DNA of 64,000 nt. Source: Coccinella septempunctata (Eukaryota > Arthropoda > Insecta > Coleoptera > Coccinellidae). The DNA lies in NCBI RefSeq assembly GCF_907165205.1, contig NC_058192.1, positions 31,028,001 through 31,092,000 of the forward strand. The letters are read 5' to 3'. The notes below the pieces were generated by a model. That model saw nothing but the letters and a program-made list of their open reading frames with translations, ran no database searches and was not told where the DNA came from. Below are positions 1-11,209 of the stretch, piece by piece. The first letter of the stretch is position 1, and the number at the start of each line of letters is the position of its first letter. The translations under genes were made by a program, and so were the position numbers.

Positions 1-220
1 CCCCCTCCACGAAATAGAAGCTCTTTGGTAGAGCCAGATCTGGCTTACGTATATGCCGAAACCCCCTCCTCCTCTTCTCCTCAGGTGAATGCAGTTTTGA
101 CCTGTTGGAATTGCCGGCAGCCTGGTCATGCCGCTCGGCGAGGAAGAAGTATTGCTTCCGCTGTGGTCGTCCAGATTTCACTGTTCGGACTTGTCCGGGG
201 TGTAAGCCGTCGGAAAACTG
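1..220 (+). pseudogene. gag: Ty3/gypsy gag 3' end with two CCHC-type zinc knuckles, frame-shifted
   Basis: This is the tail of a retrotransposon nucleocapsid region; its 5' part lies outside the window. The first knuckle (CWNCRQPGH, about 100-135) reads in frame 1. The second (CFRCGRPDF then CPGC, about 153-205) reads in frame 3, and the protease-RT frame that follows is frame 2. The CCHC knuckle pair just before an aspartic protease is the usual gag/pol order of insect gypsy-type elements, where it binds the genomic RNA. A small deletion near 140 broke the gag frame, so no Gag is made from this copy. The pol reading frame that begins near 221 overlaps only the end of this block. Confidence 0.75.
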
Positions 221-3200
221 ATGGGGAAGACCTCTCATGGCAGTACGTGTGCCTTCCCTCAATCGACTGCCAGTGTTCGTTTGCCTCGACGTCAGAAAGC
301 CATCTTGGATTATGTGTTGGCGCATGCGCATAATGATGAACGTCCATATTTGTCCGTTTCGGTTCTTGATGTTGAATTCTTAGGTTTATTAGATTCGGGT
401 GCTTCGAGCACGATTATAGGAGGTCCAGGATGGGATATATTAAAAAAGTTGAAGCTTAAGATCAATTCTGATAATGTTGCTTCTTGTAGGGTCGCTAATG
501 GTCAAAGTTGTTCCAGTATCGGTTCGGTTGATCTGCCAATTAAGCTTGAGAATCGGGTTAAGATGATTTCAGCCTTGGTAGTTCCAGATTTGCCGCACAC
601 CTTGATTTTGGGCATTGATTTCTGGAGGAAGTTTGGTATCGTACCAGATCTTCATGGACGGAACTGGGTCGTCCGGCGTGATGCTGATGTGTCTGTGGGT
701 GCAATTGCCTCGGAGGAACATCTGACGCCCGACCAGACCAGAATTCTGAATGAGGTTGTGCAGGAGGCTTTCAGGGACATGGGTGACGAGTTGGGGTGTA
801 CTAATTTGGTGGAGCATGAGATAAAAACTTCTTGTCGTCCCATCAAACAGAGGTATTATCCGGTTAGTCCGGTGATGCAGAGTCATATTGATGCTGAGTT
901 GGATAAATTGCTCGAGCAAGGTATTGTCGAGCCCTCGGCCAGCCCCTGGTCATCTCCCATTCTTCTCGTGAAAAAGAAGGATGGCTCGTACCGGTTCTGC
1001 GTCGATTACCGGAAACTAAACGCGGTTACGGAAAAAGATGCGTATCTCCTCCCCTATATAAATGCCACTTTGGATCGACTTCGCAATGCCAAGTTCCTAT
1101 CGTCAATGGACATCAAGTCGGCATATTTTCAGGTGCCCCTGGAGGAATCTTCTCGCCCTCTGACTGCCTTTACAGTTCCCAATAGAGGTCTGTTCCACTT
1201 CCTTCGCCTGCCTATGGGATTATCTAATAGTCCAGCCACCTTCCAGCGTTTGGTTGACAGAGTCCTTGGTCCCGATCTGGAGCCTTATGTATTCGTCTAT
1301 TTGGACGACATCATTATCATCATGGATACCTTTGAGAAGCATGTTGAGGTATTAAAGGAGGTCTTCAAGCGCCTGAAGGCTGCCAATTTAACGGTTTCTA
1401 AGAAGAAGTGTCATTTCTGCCGACCGGAACTTTTATATTTGGGATATGTGGTGGATTCTACAGGATTAAGAATGGATCCAGCTAAGGTCCAAGCCATCTT
1501 GAACATACCGGTGCCCACAAGTGTCTCGGAGGTTCGACGTCTGCTGGGACTAGCTTCATGGTACCGACGATTCGTACCAAATTTTGCGGATCTAATTGCT
1601 CCTCTGACGGAGTTATTAAAAAAGGGTAGACCTTTCAAGTGGAGTGCCCAATGTGATGAGGCTCTGAATAACTTGAAGGAGCAGTTGATTGGTGCCCCTG
1701 TGTTGTCTTGTCCTGATTTCTCGAAGTCATTCACTATACAGTGTGATGCTTCAGGTTATGGAATAGGTGCAGTCCTTACTCAACAACAAGAGGATGGAGA
1801 AAAGGTGATATGTTATCTTTCTAGGTCTTTGACTCGGTTAGAGCGCAACTATACCACCACGGAACGTGAATGTCTTGCCGTTCTATGGGCGATTGAAAAG
1901 CTGCGGCCGTATATTGAAGGCACCCATTTCACAGTGATCACCGATCATGCATCTTTGCTCTGGCTGGACCGATTGGAATCACCTTCTGGTCGACTAGCCC
2001 GTTGGGCGATCCGGCTCCAACAATATGATTATACCATTATTCATCGAAAAGGTAAATATAACATCGTATCTGACGTTTTGTCTAGGTCGGTACCCGTACT
2101 CGATACCATCGACACTACCTTGGATTGTTCCTCGGATCCGTGGTACAGGAAGCTTCTGGACGGGATAGTCAAAACCCCGCACCGTTTCCCTGCATGGCAG
2201 TTGATCCAGGGTAAACTTTTCAAAAATGTCACTCCCCGCATTAACGAATTGGCATCTCCTTCTGACTACTGGAGAGAAGTTGTTCCGCGACCTCATCGGA
2301 AGGCCTTGATTGGAAAGGTTCACGAATCTCTTTTGCACGTTGGCGTGTATAAGACCTATCATAAGTTGGCCGAGCGCTATTATTGGCCCAAAATGCGATC
2401 CGACTTGTCATGCCATCAAACCGGAGCAGCGAAAACCTCCTGGTTTCATGCTCTCTAAACAGGTATCAATCCATCGACCATTCGAACTTATGTCTGCCGA
2501 TCTGGTTGGACCTTTGCCTCGAACTCGCTCGGGTGACCAATATATTTTTGTTATCGCTGATTGTTTCAGTAAGTTCCCTCTACTGTTCCCGTTACGTTTC
2601 GCTACCGCATCGGCGATTGTGAAGATATTGGATACCCATGTTTTTCCTATCTTTGGGTGTCCAAATTCCATCATTTTGGATAATGGCGTGCAGTTTCGTT
2701 CCAAGGAAGTTACTAATTTTCTGAAGTCTTATAATGTTAACATTCAGATACGGCCTTATATCATCCTCAAGCGAATCCGGTCGAGAGAATTAATAGGGTT
2801 ATTAAAACTATGTTGAGGTCATATCTTTCAGAAGATCAGAGAGGTTGGGATAGACAGTTGAGCCAGGTTGGTTTGGCCATTCGCTCCTCAAAGCATGAAG
2901 TAACCGGTCATTCCCCAAATATGATTGTCTTCGGAAGAGAAATTTCATTAAAGGGTGAAAACGCCTGCCCTGATCGGATTCAGTTCGACAGATCAGCCTT
3001 GACTAAGGAGCGCGAACAAGCCTTCGCGAGGCTGTACGCGGATGTCCAGCCGCACATACAATCTTCGACGACGGGATGTTCAGTATACGGTTAACCAATT
3101 GGTGTGGAGGAGGAATCAGGTGTTGTCCGATGCGGCGAAGTATTTTTCAGCTAAGTTGGCACCGAGGTATGTTGGGCCTTTCTTGGCCTCGAAGCGAGTC

Positions 3201-3317
3201 TCCCCTTGGACCTATGAATTGCAGGGTGAGGATGGTAAATACCAGGGTGTTTGGCATGTTAAGGATTTGAAATCTCACCCACCGGACCAACAAGCAACTG
3301 GACACCTGTCAGACTAG
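221..3317 (+). pseudogene. pol: Ty3/gypsy pol: protease, reverse transcriptase, RNase H, integrase, frame-shifted
   Basis: The first frame (221-2458) holds an aspartic protease (LLDSGASSTIIGG, about residues 57-69), a reverse transcriptase with intact catalytic motif VYLDD near 1300, and an RNase H with its acidic residues (CDASGYGIG; TTTERECLA; ITDHASLLW). Integrase starts near 2290, but the HHCC finger has lost its first cysteine to a short deletion around 2400, which also shifts the frame. The integrase core continues in frame 3 (ADLVGPL, ILDNG), shifts to frame 2 near 2770 and to frame 3 again near 3050, ending in a GPY/F-like module (KLAPRYVGPFL) at 3150-3260. Domain order is typical Ty3/gypsy. 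At least three breaks in integrase mean the copy is dead, although the RT stretch is long and open. There is no env frame downstream. Confidence 0.93.
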
Positions 3318-3332
3318 TCTCGTCTCGGACTC

Positions 3333-3625
3333 GGGGCAGAGGATAGCTGTCCCTTGCTTATGCATAAATTGACTAGGGTGGTCACAACCCCTATCCAGTG
3401 GTTGGAATACTACTTATCATCTACAGAACATTCCAGACCACGGCAGTAACCTAGCTGTTATGGTTGATGTGACCTATATTTTGGCCCGATGATGACAGGG
3501 GCAGAGGATAGCTGTCCCTTGCTTATGCATAAATTGACGAGGGTGGTCACTACCCCTATCCAGTGGCGGGAATTCCCCTCATCATCTATGGTACATTCCA
3601 GGCCACGGCAGTACCATCGCTGTTG
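3333..3625 (+). repeat. Direct tandem duplication, period 165 bp, downstream of gypsy pol
   Basis: A block starting GGGGCAGAGGATAGCTGTCC occurs at 3333 and again at 3498. About 125 bp of each unit match with scattered substitutions (TTGACTAGGG versus TTGACGAGGG; CATTCCAGACC versus CATTCCAGGCC). It lies just 3' of the integrase stop codon, in the element's 3' untranslated region. No coding potential is seen. Confidence 0.85.
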
Positions 3626-3689
3626 TATTTTCCTTCACTTGCCCTCAGGTAGATCGTTTGTCGGGGTAGGGAGATTTTTAGATTGAGTG

Positions 3690-4375
3690 TGACCTTGAGC
3701 CTTTGTATTTTCGATTTTGACGTTTCGGTTCCGATTTTGACGTTCCTTGATATTTTCCTTTATCGATATAGATTTTGATGTGGATTTGGTCTACCTTCGC
3801 TGCTGGCGGATTCGCAACGTTCTATGTTGTCTGAGGTGACTTTTCCTTCTGATTTTGATTGCTAATAATTCGACGTTCCTTGATATTTCCGTTTATCGAT
3901 TTTGATGCGTATTTGGTCTACCTTCGCTACTGGCGGATTCGCAACGTATCTATGTTGTTTGAGGTGACCTATCCCAATTTTGATTACCGGATTATGACGT
4001 GTCCTGGTTGACACTTACCTTCCCGATTTTGAGTACATCGTTTTTTTTTTTTGGATTGTCCGTTTTGGGTTTGCCTTCGCTTCGGCGGATTTGCGACGTG
4101 TGTTGCCTGAGGCGACCCTTCTTACCGATTTTGAAACGATAACTGCCGTAAGACTCCCGACGAGTTATGACTCTCAGCGGGTCGTGCATTGAGCCGTTGC
4201 TCTTTGCCCACGAGGACCCCTGATTTAAAGCTAACTTCCCGATTTTGACAAAAGATTATTTTTTTTTGTATTACCGTAGGACTCCCGACGAGTCAAGACT
4301 TGCGGTTGGTCGTGCACTGAGCCGTTGCTCTTTGCCCACGAGGACCACCGTTCTGCCGATTTTGACTATCTTTCC
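3690..4375 (+). repeat. Patchwork of diverged direct repeats in gypsy 3' non-coding region
   Basis: Three related blocks share the core TGGCGGATTCGCAACGT or a close variant (near 3803, 3931 and 4084), each followed by a TGAGGTGAC-like tail. A second pair, beginning GACTCCCGACGAGT, lies at about 4151 and 4281 and shares CCGTTGCTCTTTGCCCACGA. The phrase CCGATTTTGAC recurs throughout. This repeated non-coding DNA belongs to the same element as the upstream pol. No gene is seen between 3320 and 6160. Confidence 0.7.
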
Positions 4376-4633
4376 CGATTTTGTCGTTTTCCCGATTGTG
4401 ACACCCGATTGTGACATCACTTCCTAAGGTTGTGGTGGGAGTCGTTGAGGTTGCGACTTTGAGAATAAATGAAGTCCTCCAGGTCCAGCGCCTTTTCCGT
4501 GGTCTTCGACTCGGGCTGCGGAAAAGTTCTCTTTTTAGTTCTTGAAAAAAAAGTATTACATAAAAATTTCGGCCCTTTCTTAGTTTTCTTTTTAGTTGAG
4601 TCGGTACTTTTCCTGTCATTTAGCTGGACCTGT

Positions 4634-4729
4634 CGGTATCTGGTCACCTTCAGTGGTCAGATATCTTTCACTTTTTCATGACGGTATCTGGTCACCTTCA
4701 GTGGTCAGATATCTTTCACTTTTTCATGT
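4634..4729 (+). repeat. 48-bp perfect tandem duplication
   Basis: The 48-bp unit starting CGGTATCTGGTCACCTTCAG at 4634 is repeated from 4682 without an internal difference. Its identity suggests a recent slippage duplication. Confidence 0.9.
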
Positions 4730-4823
4730 CGTTTGATGTGATGGTTGGAGGCTCTTCGATGTCTGGATACCTTCGGCGGGGGATGCTGTGTTTTTTTTTT
4801 TTTTTTATCGTAAGGGGAGAGTT

Positions 4824-6142
4824 GTAACGGTTTCAAATACCATCAATAAATACGGTACGAATTGAATTTGCAGGTTATGTTGATGTGGGGCGATCGGCCT
4901 ACTGTTATTTTACCGCTACCGGTCAAGTGGGGTTAGATCTTGACGTTTTAGTTTAGTTTTCCGTGCTCACAGAATTTTGAAGGTTAGACAGCGTCATATG
5001 AGTTTTCTATGTGATTAGCCATTTTGTAAGTTTGGAGGTATCCATCAGGAATTTCTGGAGTTTTCGATAATTAAAATCGTCCATTTGTGGGATTAATCTT
5101 CGGATATCTGTGTGATCTCCTGCCGAACTGGTTTATTTGGATTCTATATTGGCGTATCTCCTTAAGGAGGATTGATCGAGAGTTTTCTTCGCTGTGGCAC
5201 GTGAAGTTTTTCTTCATAAAGCTATTGCCGTGAAATTCGTTGATTGGAAGCATTAGTTGAGAGCATCCTACGTTGATTGTGATAGAACCGAGGTTCTGGT
5301 TGTCTAATTGCATATTCGAGCTTGGAAAGATTTGGTGGATTCACGTTAGATTTGAATAGTTCCCCCCGAAGAACTGGGGTCCTAGTGTAGGGAGACATCT
5401 CCTAGTGTAGGGAGGCATATCCTAGTGTAGGGAGACATATACTAGTGTAGGGAGACATATCGTAGTATAAAGAGGAAGTCCCTGAAATCATCGTGTAGGG
5501 AAGAAGTCCTATAAATCCTAGTATAGTCACAGTCCAAGTCGAGCCTTCTAGAACTACTCGTGAAATCCAGTCCAAGTGGAGCTGTTACAACAGAAACCTT
5601 GTAGAATTTCATAACGAAGAGACCATCTTCCCCATTCAGGAGCGGAGAGAGCACTCTCAGGACACGCAAGTGTATTATAGAAGTTGCATATCGTATTATA
5701 TTGTTGCTTTCCTTAACGACAACGGTTTATATTGTAAAACCTTAACGTATTGCTATTATTATCACATTCTATTGCTTGTGGAGTGAGATATAGATTAATT
5801 TAGTTAGAGCACGTCACTCTGGTGACGTTGATAATTCTGTGCAGTTAAATTGAACGTTAATTAGTGTTACTCGTACATTTGGGAATTCTGAAGAACTTCG
5901 CGCTGCGCCTGAGCTCAAGCGACGCGATTTCGGTTAATTTTATAAAGGCCATCCCTTTTGAAGTATTACAATTATTATTAGACACCACACACCCTCCTTG
6001 GCGTTCAATACAACTATAGCCATACAAGTAGGCCCGTGTATTTTCTTTGCTGCCTGAATAAACCGTTCTTCAGTACAACTCGTTTGGTTGATTTGGGGTT
6101 GTTGCTGTTCCTAAGGGTATTTACTGGGGAAATAAATCTACC
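4824..6142 (+). mobile_element. Probable LTR of the gypsy element (about 1.3 kb)
   Basis: A purine run (AAGGGGAGA, 4813-4821) that could serve as the polypurine tract is followed by TGTAACGG, a common gypsy LTR start. Inside the block are a TATA-box-like TTTTATAAAGG near 5938, an AATAAA at about 6057 and an array of 20-bp repeats. The block ends directly before a PBS-like TGGCGCCC. These features together match an LTR with U3, R and U5. Only one copy is in the window, so the ends are inferred from motifs and not from an LTR pair. The alternative is plain 3' untranslated DNA. Confidence 0.55.
5381..5475 (+). repeat. 20-bp tandem array inside the LTR-like block
   Basis: Four units of the form CCTAGTGTAGGGAGACATAT begin at 5381, 5401, 5421 and 5441, with one or two substitutions per unit. 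A fifth degenerate unit starts at 5461, and further TGTAGGG or AGTATAG relics follow to about 5525. There are no unique spacers. In LTRs such arrays often lie in U3 and can bind host factors, but that role is only inferred here. Confidence 0.9.
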
Positions 6143-6150
6143 TGGCGCCC
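6143..6150 (+). other. PBS-like site TGGCGCCC
   Basis: TGGCGCCC directly follows the putative LTR end. It is the core of the primer-binding site used by many gypsy-group elements. Its presence 3' of pol would fit an LTR shared by two tandem copies, or a second element truncated just after its PBS. Eight bases alone are weak evidence. Confidence 0.4.
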
Positions 6151-6160
6151 TACTTCTCTT

Positions 6161-8608
6161 TTGTCGGTTCCTTACATTGAACTCAATATAAATTACTTTG
6201 AACCCCACAGCTACTTAGAAAATTTGCAGATTAGCTTCGACCTAAGCGTAACTTCTACTGAACCTACTAGGGTGTTCACCAACAGGCACGGAATCACGAG
6301 TTCCAGTAAGCTGGACTACATTCTTACGAATGTAAGTAGTGGCCTCATTTCCACGAAAGTCATCGACACAGACATCGGTGACCATAGGGTGATTGTTCTT
6401 TCCTTTAACTGTGAGAATTTTATCGCATCATCTGAGGCCATTCCGCTCACTTTTCGGTTGTTATCTGATGAAAATCTTGAAGATCTTTCGCTGATGGTCT
6501 CATGTTCTAACTTTGATGCAGTCTATGAGTCCCATGATGTTGACATCATGTTTGATCGTTTTTGTGATATTTTGACATCTCTGATCGACTCTGCTTGTCC
6601 GCTCAAGAGAACTCGTTCTGTTTCGAGGGGACAGCCTGATTGGATTACGGCTGAGGTCAGGCAAGCGAGTAGTAACCTAAAGAATCTTCATTGGTTGTGC
6701 CAGAATCTGAAAACTGATGAGTCCAAACAACAATATAGGAAAGCCAAAAGGCAATACACAAGTCTTTTGAAGCTCACTAAGTCCAACTATTTTGAGGGAG
6801 TTCTGGATCACTCGAACAATAAAAATAGGACCATCTGGAATTTAGTCCGAGGTGAATTGGGCACTGATCACTCCTCTCGAAAAATTGTTCTAAAAAGAAA
6901 TGGTATAATCATCTCCGACCCATCAGAGGTGGCTGAGTGTTTCGGTGAGTATTTCTCCAGTATCAGTGTTATCAGCCTCAGCGAGCACTATGGTAACAAC
7001 AGGTCCACATCCTGTACGACACAGGTTCTATCAGATAACACCTTTTTTTTCTTACCAGTTTTGCCCGATGATGTTGTGAGCATCATCAGAAACTTAAAGA
7101 ACAAAGTTAGTTGCGCAAGAGATATAATTTCAATGAGAGCCTTAAAGGCGATAGCTCCTCAGATCTCTGAGCATCTTGCCCACCTCGTCAATGCTTCAAT
7201 AACATCCGGAAGGTTTCCTTCTGTTCTTAAGACGGCTAAGGTTATCCCTATCTATAAAAAGAAAAACGCAATTGACGATGTAGCTAATTATCGTCCGATA
7301 TCTATATTGAGCTCTTTGGCGAAGGTGATGGAGAGGTTAGTGTATGAAAGGATGATGAATTACCTCAATAAGTTCTCAACAATAACAAGTTGCCAGCATG
7401 GATTTCGCGTTGGTAGGTCAACTGAGACCGCGGCATGTCAACTGGTAGATTACGTACATGGCTGCCTGGATAGTGGGCTTTTTGTGGCAGGGTTGTTCTT
7501 CGACGAATCTCGGGCGTTCGATTGTCTGAATTTTGAATTCATCTTGGAAAAACTATACCATCTGGGATTCAGGGGAATTTTTCTCGAATGGGTTAAAAGT
7601 TACCTTGCGGATAGAAAAATGTTTGTCTACAGTAATCAAGAAAGTTCTAAAGATTATCCTATTCAAATGGGTGTACCACAGGGATCTGTGTTGGGGCCAC
7701 TTTTGTTTATTTTATTTGTAAATGATTTACCGGACTCTATTAAAATTTACTTCATCATCCTGTTTGATTTTAGAATCTTATTGTTTGCGGACGACACGTC
7801 CTTCTTGATAACAGCATCAAGCTTACGGGAACTAAAAAGTAGATGCGAGATGTTGGTAGAGTATTTTTCGGACTGGTGCCGGAAAAATTCTCTGATACTG
7901 AACGTTGATAAGACAAATCTAGTTCACTTTCAGATACGCGAATCTGTTGAAAAGTTGGTTCTTGATCTTCCTCTGGGAAGATTAGAATCTTCTGAGTGTG
8001 TGAAGTTTTTGGGCCTGAAGGTTGACAAAAATTTAAATTGGCAGAGTCATACCGAATCTATCTGCAAGAAGCTCAGCAGTGCCTTTTTTGCACTGAAGCG
8101 TTTAAAAAATATATTTCCGCCAGGTGTGTTGATTAGTATATATTACTCAATGGCATTCTCACATATGAATTACAACGTCATTCTATGGGGAGGGTCAGCA
8201 GGCGGTAGGGAGGTTTTTATTGCTCAGAAGAGAATAATTCGACTGATCTTCGGTCTCAAACCCCAGGAGTCCTGCAAGCCAATGTTTTTGGAACATAGAA
8301 TAATGAGCTTTCCATGTATTTATATCTTAAGATCTTTATTACATATTCACAACAATACTCAGTCTCTCATGAAATGCTCTCAATATCATGAATATAATAC
8401 AAGGCATAAGAACACTATCTCAATCCCTGTGCATAGAACATCAAAATTTGAGAATTCACCTATGTATAGTGGAATTAAACTTTATAACAATCTGCCAAAT
8501 AGGCTAAAAAATTTAGAATACTATAGATTTAAGAGGGAACTCAAGGAGCTTCTGCTGGAGAAATGTTTCTACAGCAAAAGTGAATTTTTGAGCTCTGTTA
8601 TTGAATGA
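6161..8608 (+). pseudogene. LINE ORF2 fragment: endonuclease C-terminus plus reverse transcriptase
   Basis: The frame begins without a usable ATG because the element is 5' truncated; position 6161 is TTG. The C-terminal part of an APE-type endonuclease is recognisable (SKLDYILTN, then DIGDHRVIV, near residues 48-75). The reverse transcriptase follows, with GFRVGRSTE, FFDESRAFD, MGVPQGSVLGPLLF and the catalytic FADDT (both aspartates intact, codons at 7790-7795, about residue 544). A C-terminal LINE region with QKRIIRLIFG ends at 8608. The 815-codon frame has no internal stop, so the insertion is fairly young, but without the endonuclease N-terminus and ORF1 it cannot move by itself. FFDESRAFD is an unusual form of the normal (Y/F)xDxSKAFD motif. 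Confidence 0.92.
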
Positions 8609-8714
8609 AATATATTGTTTTTCTTTTCTTTTGGTTGTAAAATGACTTGTCCTATACATGAACCATGTCTCAAAGGATTAAATAAAATTATTATTATTAT
8701 TATTATTATTATTA
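6165..8714 (+). mobile_element. 5'-truncated non-LTR retrotransposon (I/Jockey-like) with (ATT)n tail
   Basis: The element starts inside its endonuclease domain about 20 bp after the PBS-like site and runs through the RT gene to AATAAA at about 8680 and an (ATT)n tail (8687-8714). Truncation at the 5' end is the usual result of incomplete target-primed reverse transcription. A tail of three-base repeats rather than poly(A) is known from the I clade, but the clade was not tested here. Confidence 0.85.
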
Positions 8715-8801
8715 ACCCACCCCATCTTCACTGAGTGAGCCGTGGATACCCTCGCTTGGCAGCCCGGGTATTTCTTGCATTTCGGTGTGACGAAAGGTCT
8801 C
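8715..8801. other. Short unannotated spacer
   Basis: These 87 bp lie between the LINE tail and the large palindrome. I see no gene or repeat in them. Confidence 0.5.
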
Positions 8802-10430
8802 AAAGTCAAAGTTTTATGAAACCTGCCGTGAGTGTTTTGTTCATTCATTGATCAATTCGTACATTTTGTCATGAAGAGACCATATCATAAGGAAATTATA
8901 AAAAAAAGCACCAAGAAACTATACTGACATACAGGTCTTGCATATGTCTGTAAGTTTTTTTTTAAGTGTGGTTCTCAAAATTCTTTAAATAATAGCTACA
9001 TATGTAAGTAACTGGAATATGTATGCTATGATGGTATATTGAATATTGATTCATATTATAATAATTTCTGATATATGTATATTTTACAAATTCAATTGGG
9101 TTCATTAATTCAGAACAAACTATTGTACAGAAACAACACCTTCGACGTATAGCAGATCTCCATATACTTTAGTGTCCTAGTTAAAGCTTCATTTATTGCC
9201 CACAATTTCAATTTTTGTAAATTTTTTATGAATTGCAAATAAACATATACCACATCCAACAGCGTTTTTCGTTGATATCAATTGATTCCAAACATTGTTC
9301 AGATGAAAACTAACATCCTGATCACAAAACAAAACCATACTTTTGTTTTGTCGCTCAGGATGTTTGTTTTCTGATAGAAACAAAGTCAATATTGAAATGC
9401 AATACGAGAAATAGAATTCGAATTTCGCGCCCCTCAATTAAAAAACAGAAAACTGTTATAAAAAGTTTTCCTGTTTTCCTGACAGTGCGTTTTTAGCGCC
9501 ATCTCATTGTCACGCGTGTTTTCAATGGCCAAAATGTAGTCGGTTTTTAGTACTAGCGATATGAGGGCGTTTCCTATCTTTCTACTCTATAATCTTTGAT
9601 TCTGAGCTTTGAAACTAACCCTAACGTCAACATCAAAGATTATAGAGTAGAAAGATAGGAAACGCCCTCATATCGCTAGTACTAAAAGCCGACTACATTT
9701 TGGCCAGTGAAAACACGCGTGACAATGAGATGGCGCTAAAAACGCACTGTCAATACAGGAAAATTTTTTGATAACAGTTTTCTGTTTTTTAATTGTGGGG
9801 CGCGAAATTCGAATTCTATTTCTCGTATTGCATTCCAATATTGACTTTGTTTCTATCAGAAAACAAACATCCTGAGCGACAAAACAAAAGTATGGATTTG
9901 TTTTGTGATCAGGATGTTAGTTTTCATCTAAACATTGTTTGGAATCAATTGATATCAACGAAAAACGCTGTTGGATGTGCTATATGTTTATTTGCAATTC
10001 ATAAGAAATTTACAAAAACTCAAATAGTGGGCAATAAATGAAGCTTTAACTAGGATACTAAAGTATATAGTATGATCTGCTATACGTCGAAGGTGTTGTT
10101 TCTGTACAAAAGGTTGTTCTGAATTAATGAACTTAGTTGAATTTGTAAAATATACATATATCAGAAATTAATATGAACCAATATTCAATATACCATCATA
10201 TAGCATACATATTCCAGTTACTTACATATGTAGGTATTATTTAAAGAATTTTCAGAACCACACTAAAAAAAAAAACCTTACAGACATATGCAAGTATATG
10301 TATGTCAGTGTAGTTTCTTGGTGCTTTTTTCTATGATTTCCTTATGATATGGTCTCTTCATGACACAATATACAAATTGATTAATGAATGAACAAAACAC
10401 TCACAGCAGGTTTCATAAAACTTTGACTTT
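8802..10430. repeat. 1.63 kb near-perfect palindrome (foldback element), arms 799 bp each
   Basis: The left arm (8802-9600) and right arm (9632-10430) are reverse complements with few differences, separated by a 31-bp spacer (9601-9631). The innermost arm sequence contains TTTCTACTCTATAATCTTTG. Each arm holds a matching 82-codon frame read outward-in (minus 9189-9437, plus 9793-10041), differing at about seven residues; neither resembles a family I know. Both begin at ATG-like contexts near GCGAAATTCGAATTC. The structure would form a huge hairpin. It could be a foldback transposon, a head-to-head MITE dimer or an assembly artefact. Small differences between the arms argue against a simple read-through artefact. 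Confidence 0.88.
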
Positions 10431-10560
10431 CTAAACAATAATTTGACGGTCACTCGGTTCCCAAATGGAAATCAATAAAACCTCTGCATTTCTGAATATA
10501 TTGAAAGAGTAGCAATTGAGAATCATTGAATAGACCTATAAAGATCATAATTTCCCCTTA
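10404..10560 (+). repeat. Dispersed repeat, second copy at 46829-46985
   Basis: The segment CAGCAGGTTTCATAAAACTT onward, including GTAGCAATTGAGAATCATTG, reappears in direct orientation near 46829-46985 with about 80 percent similarity by eye. It overlaps the outer end of the palindrome and extends beyond it, and in both places a tyrosine-recombinase remnant lies within a few hundred bases to 0.7 kb. The repeat may therefore be non-coding sequence of a Crypton-linked family. Confidence 0.65.
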
Positions 10561-11209
10561 ATAGGCCGTTCATGCAAGGGATGCTTTCTGCATAAAACAA
10601 TTTACGTCGATGAACAGTTCTCAATTGACCTGCAGTAAAATGTTCATTGCACATGGTGTAGTTAGTAATGTTTGCTGAAGTAATTGTCTTCAAGCCCTGA
10701 GAATTTTATCCACTTCGGAGCGCTGAAAATTAGAATCAATGAATGACCGATTCACATGTTACGATTTTTAATACTTACGCTTCCATTTTCCTCAGTTGAG
10801 TGAAAAACTTAATCACGTAAAATACATTTCATTATTTGACCCATTGTTCTTCACCATTCAATAATTTTCGAACAATATTTTGATGTTTTCACCAAGAAAT
10901 AAGACAAAAAATTCAAAAATCAGCAACTAGAACGAGCCAGATAAACAAAAAGCGGAATGAGAATCGAAACGTTCAAAACCTCTTTGATCAAAATTGACGT
11001 CTGAAATCTTAGAAAATTTCATATATTTCTGCAAATGGCACTCAAATTAATATTTTAACCAGTCCTAGCTTCTTAAAAACACGCGTGACACACAGATGGC
11101 GCTCAAATCGCTTTAGTCGCCTCGTTTCCCTTCTTTCTACTCTATAATCTTTGGTCAACATCACATTGAAAATTGCATTCAGTGCAATTATCAATTACTA
11201 TAACAAAGC
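10561..11209. other. Non-coding AT-rich stretch
   Basis: No gene is seen. At 11073-11153 it contains an ACACGCGTGAC/GATGGCGCT segment and TTTCTACTCTATAATCTTTG, both also present in the arms of the neighbouring palindrome, in a different relative arrangement. Confidence 0.5.

Noticed and set aside
5381..5475. Regular 20-bp repeats looking like a CRISPR array
   Set aside because: The units are directly adjacent with no unique spacers, and the context is a eukaryotic LTR-like block; it is a plain tandem repeat.
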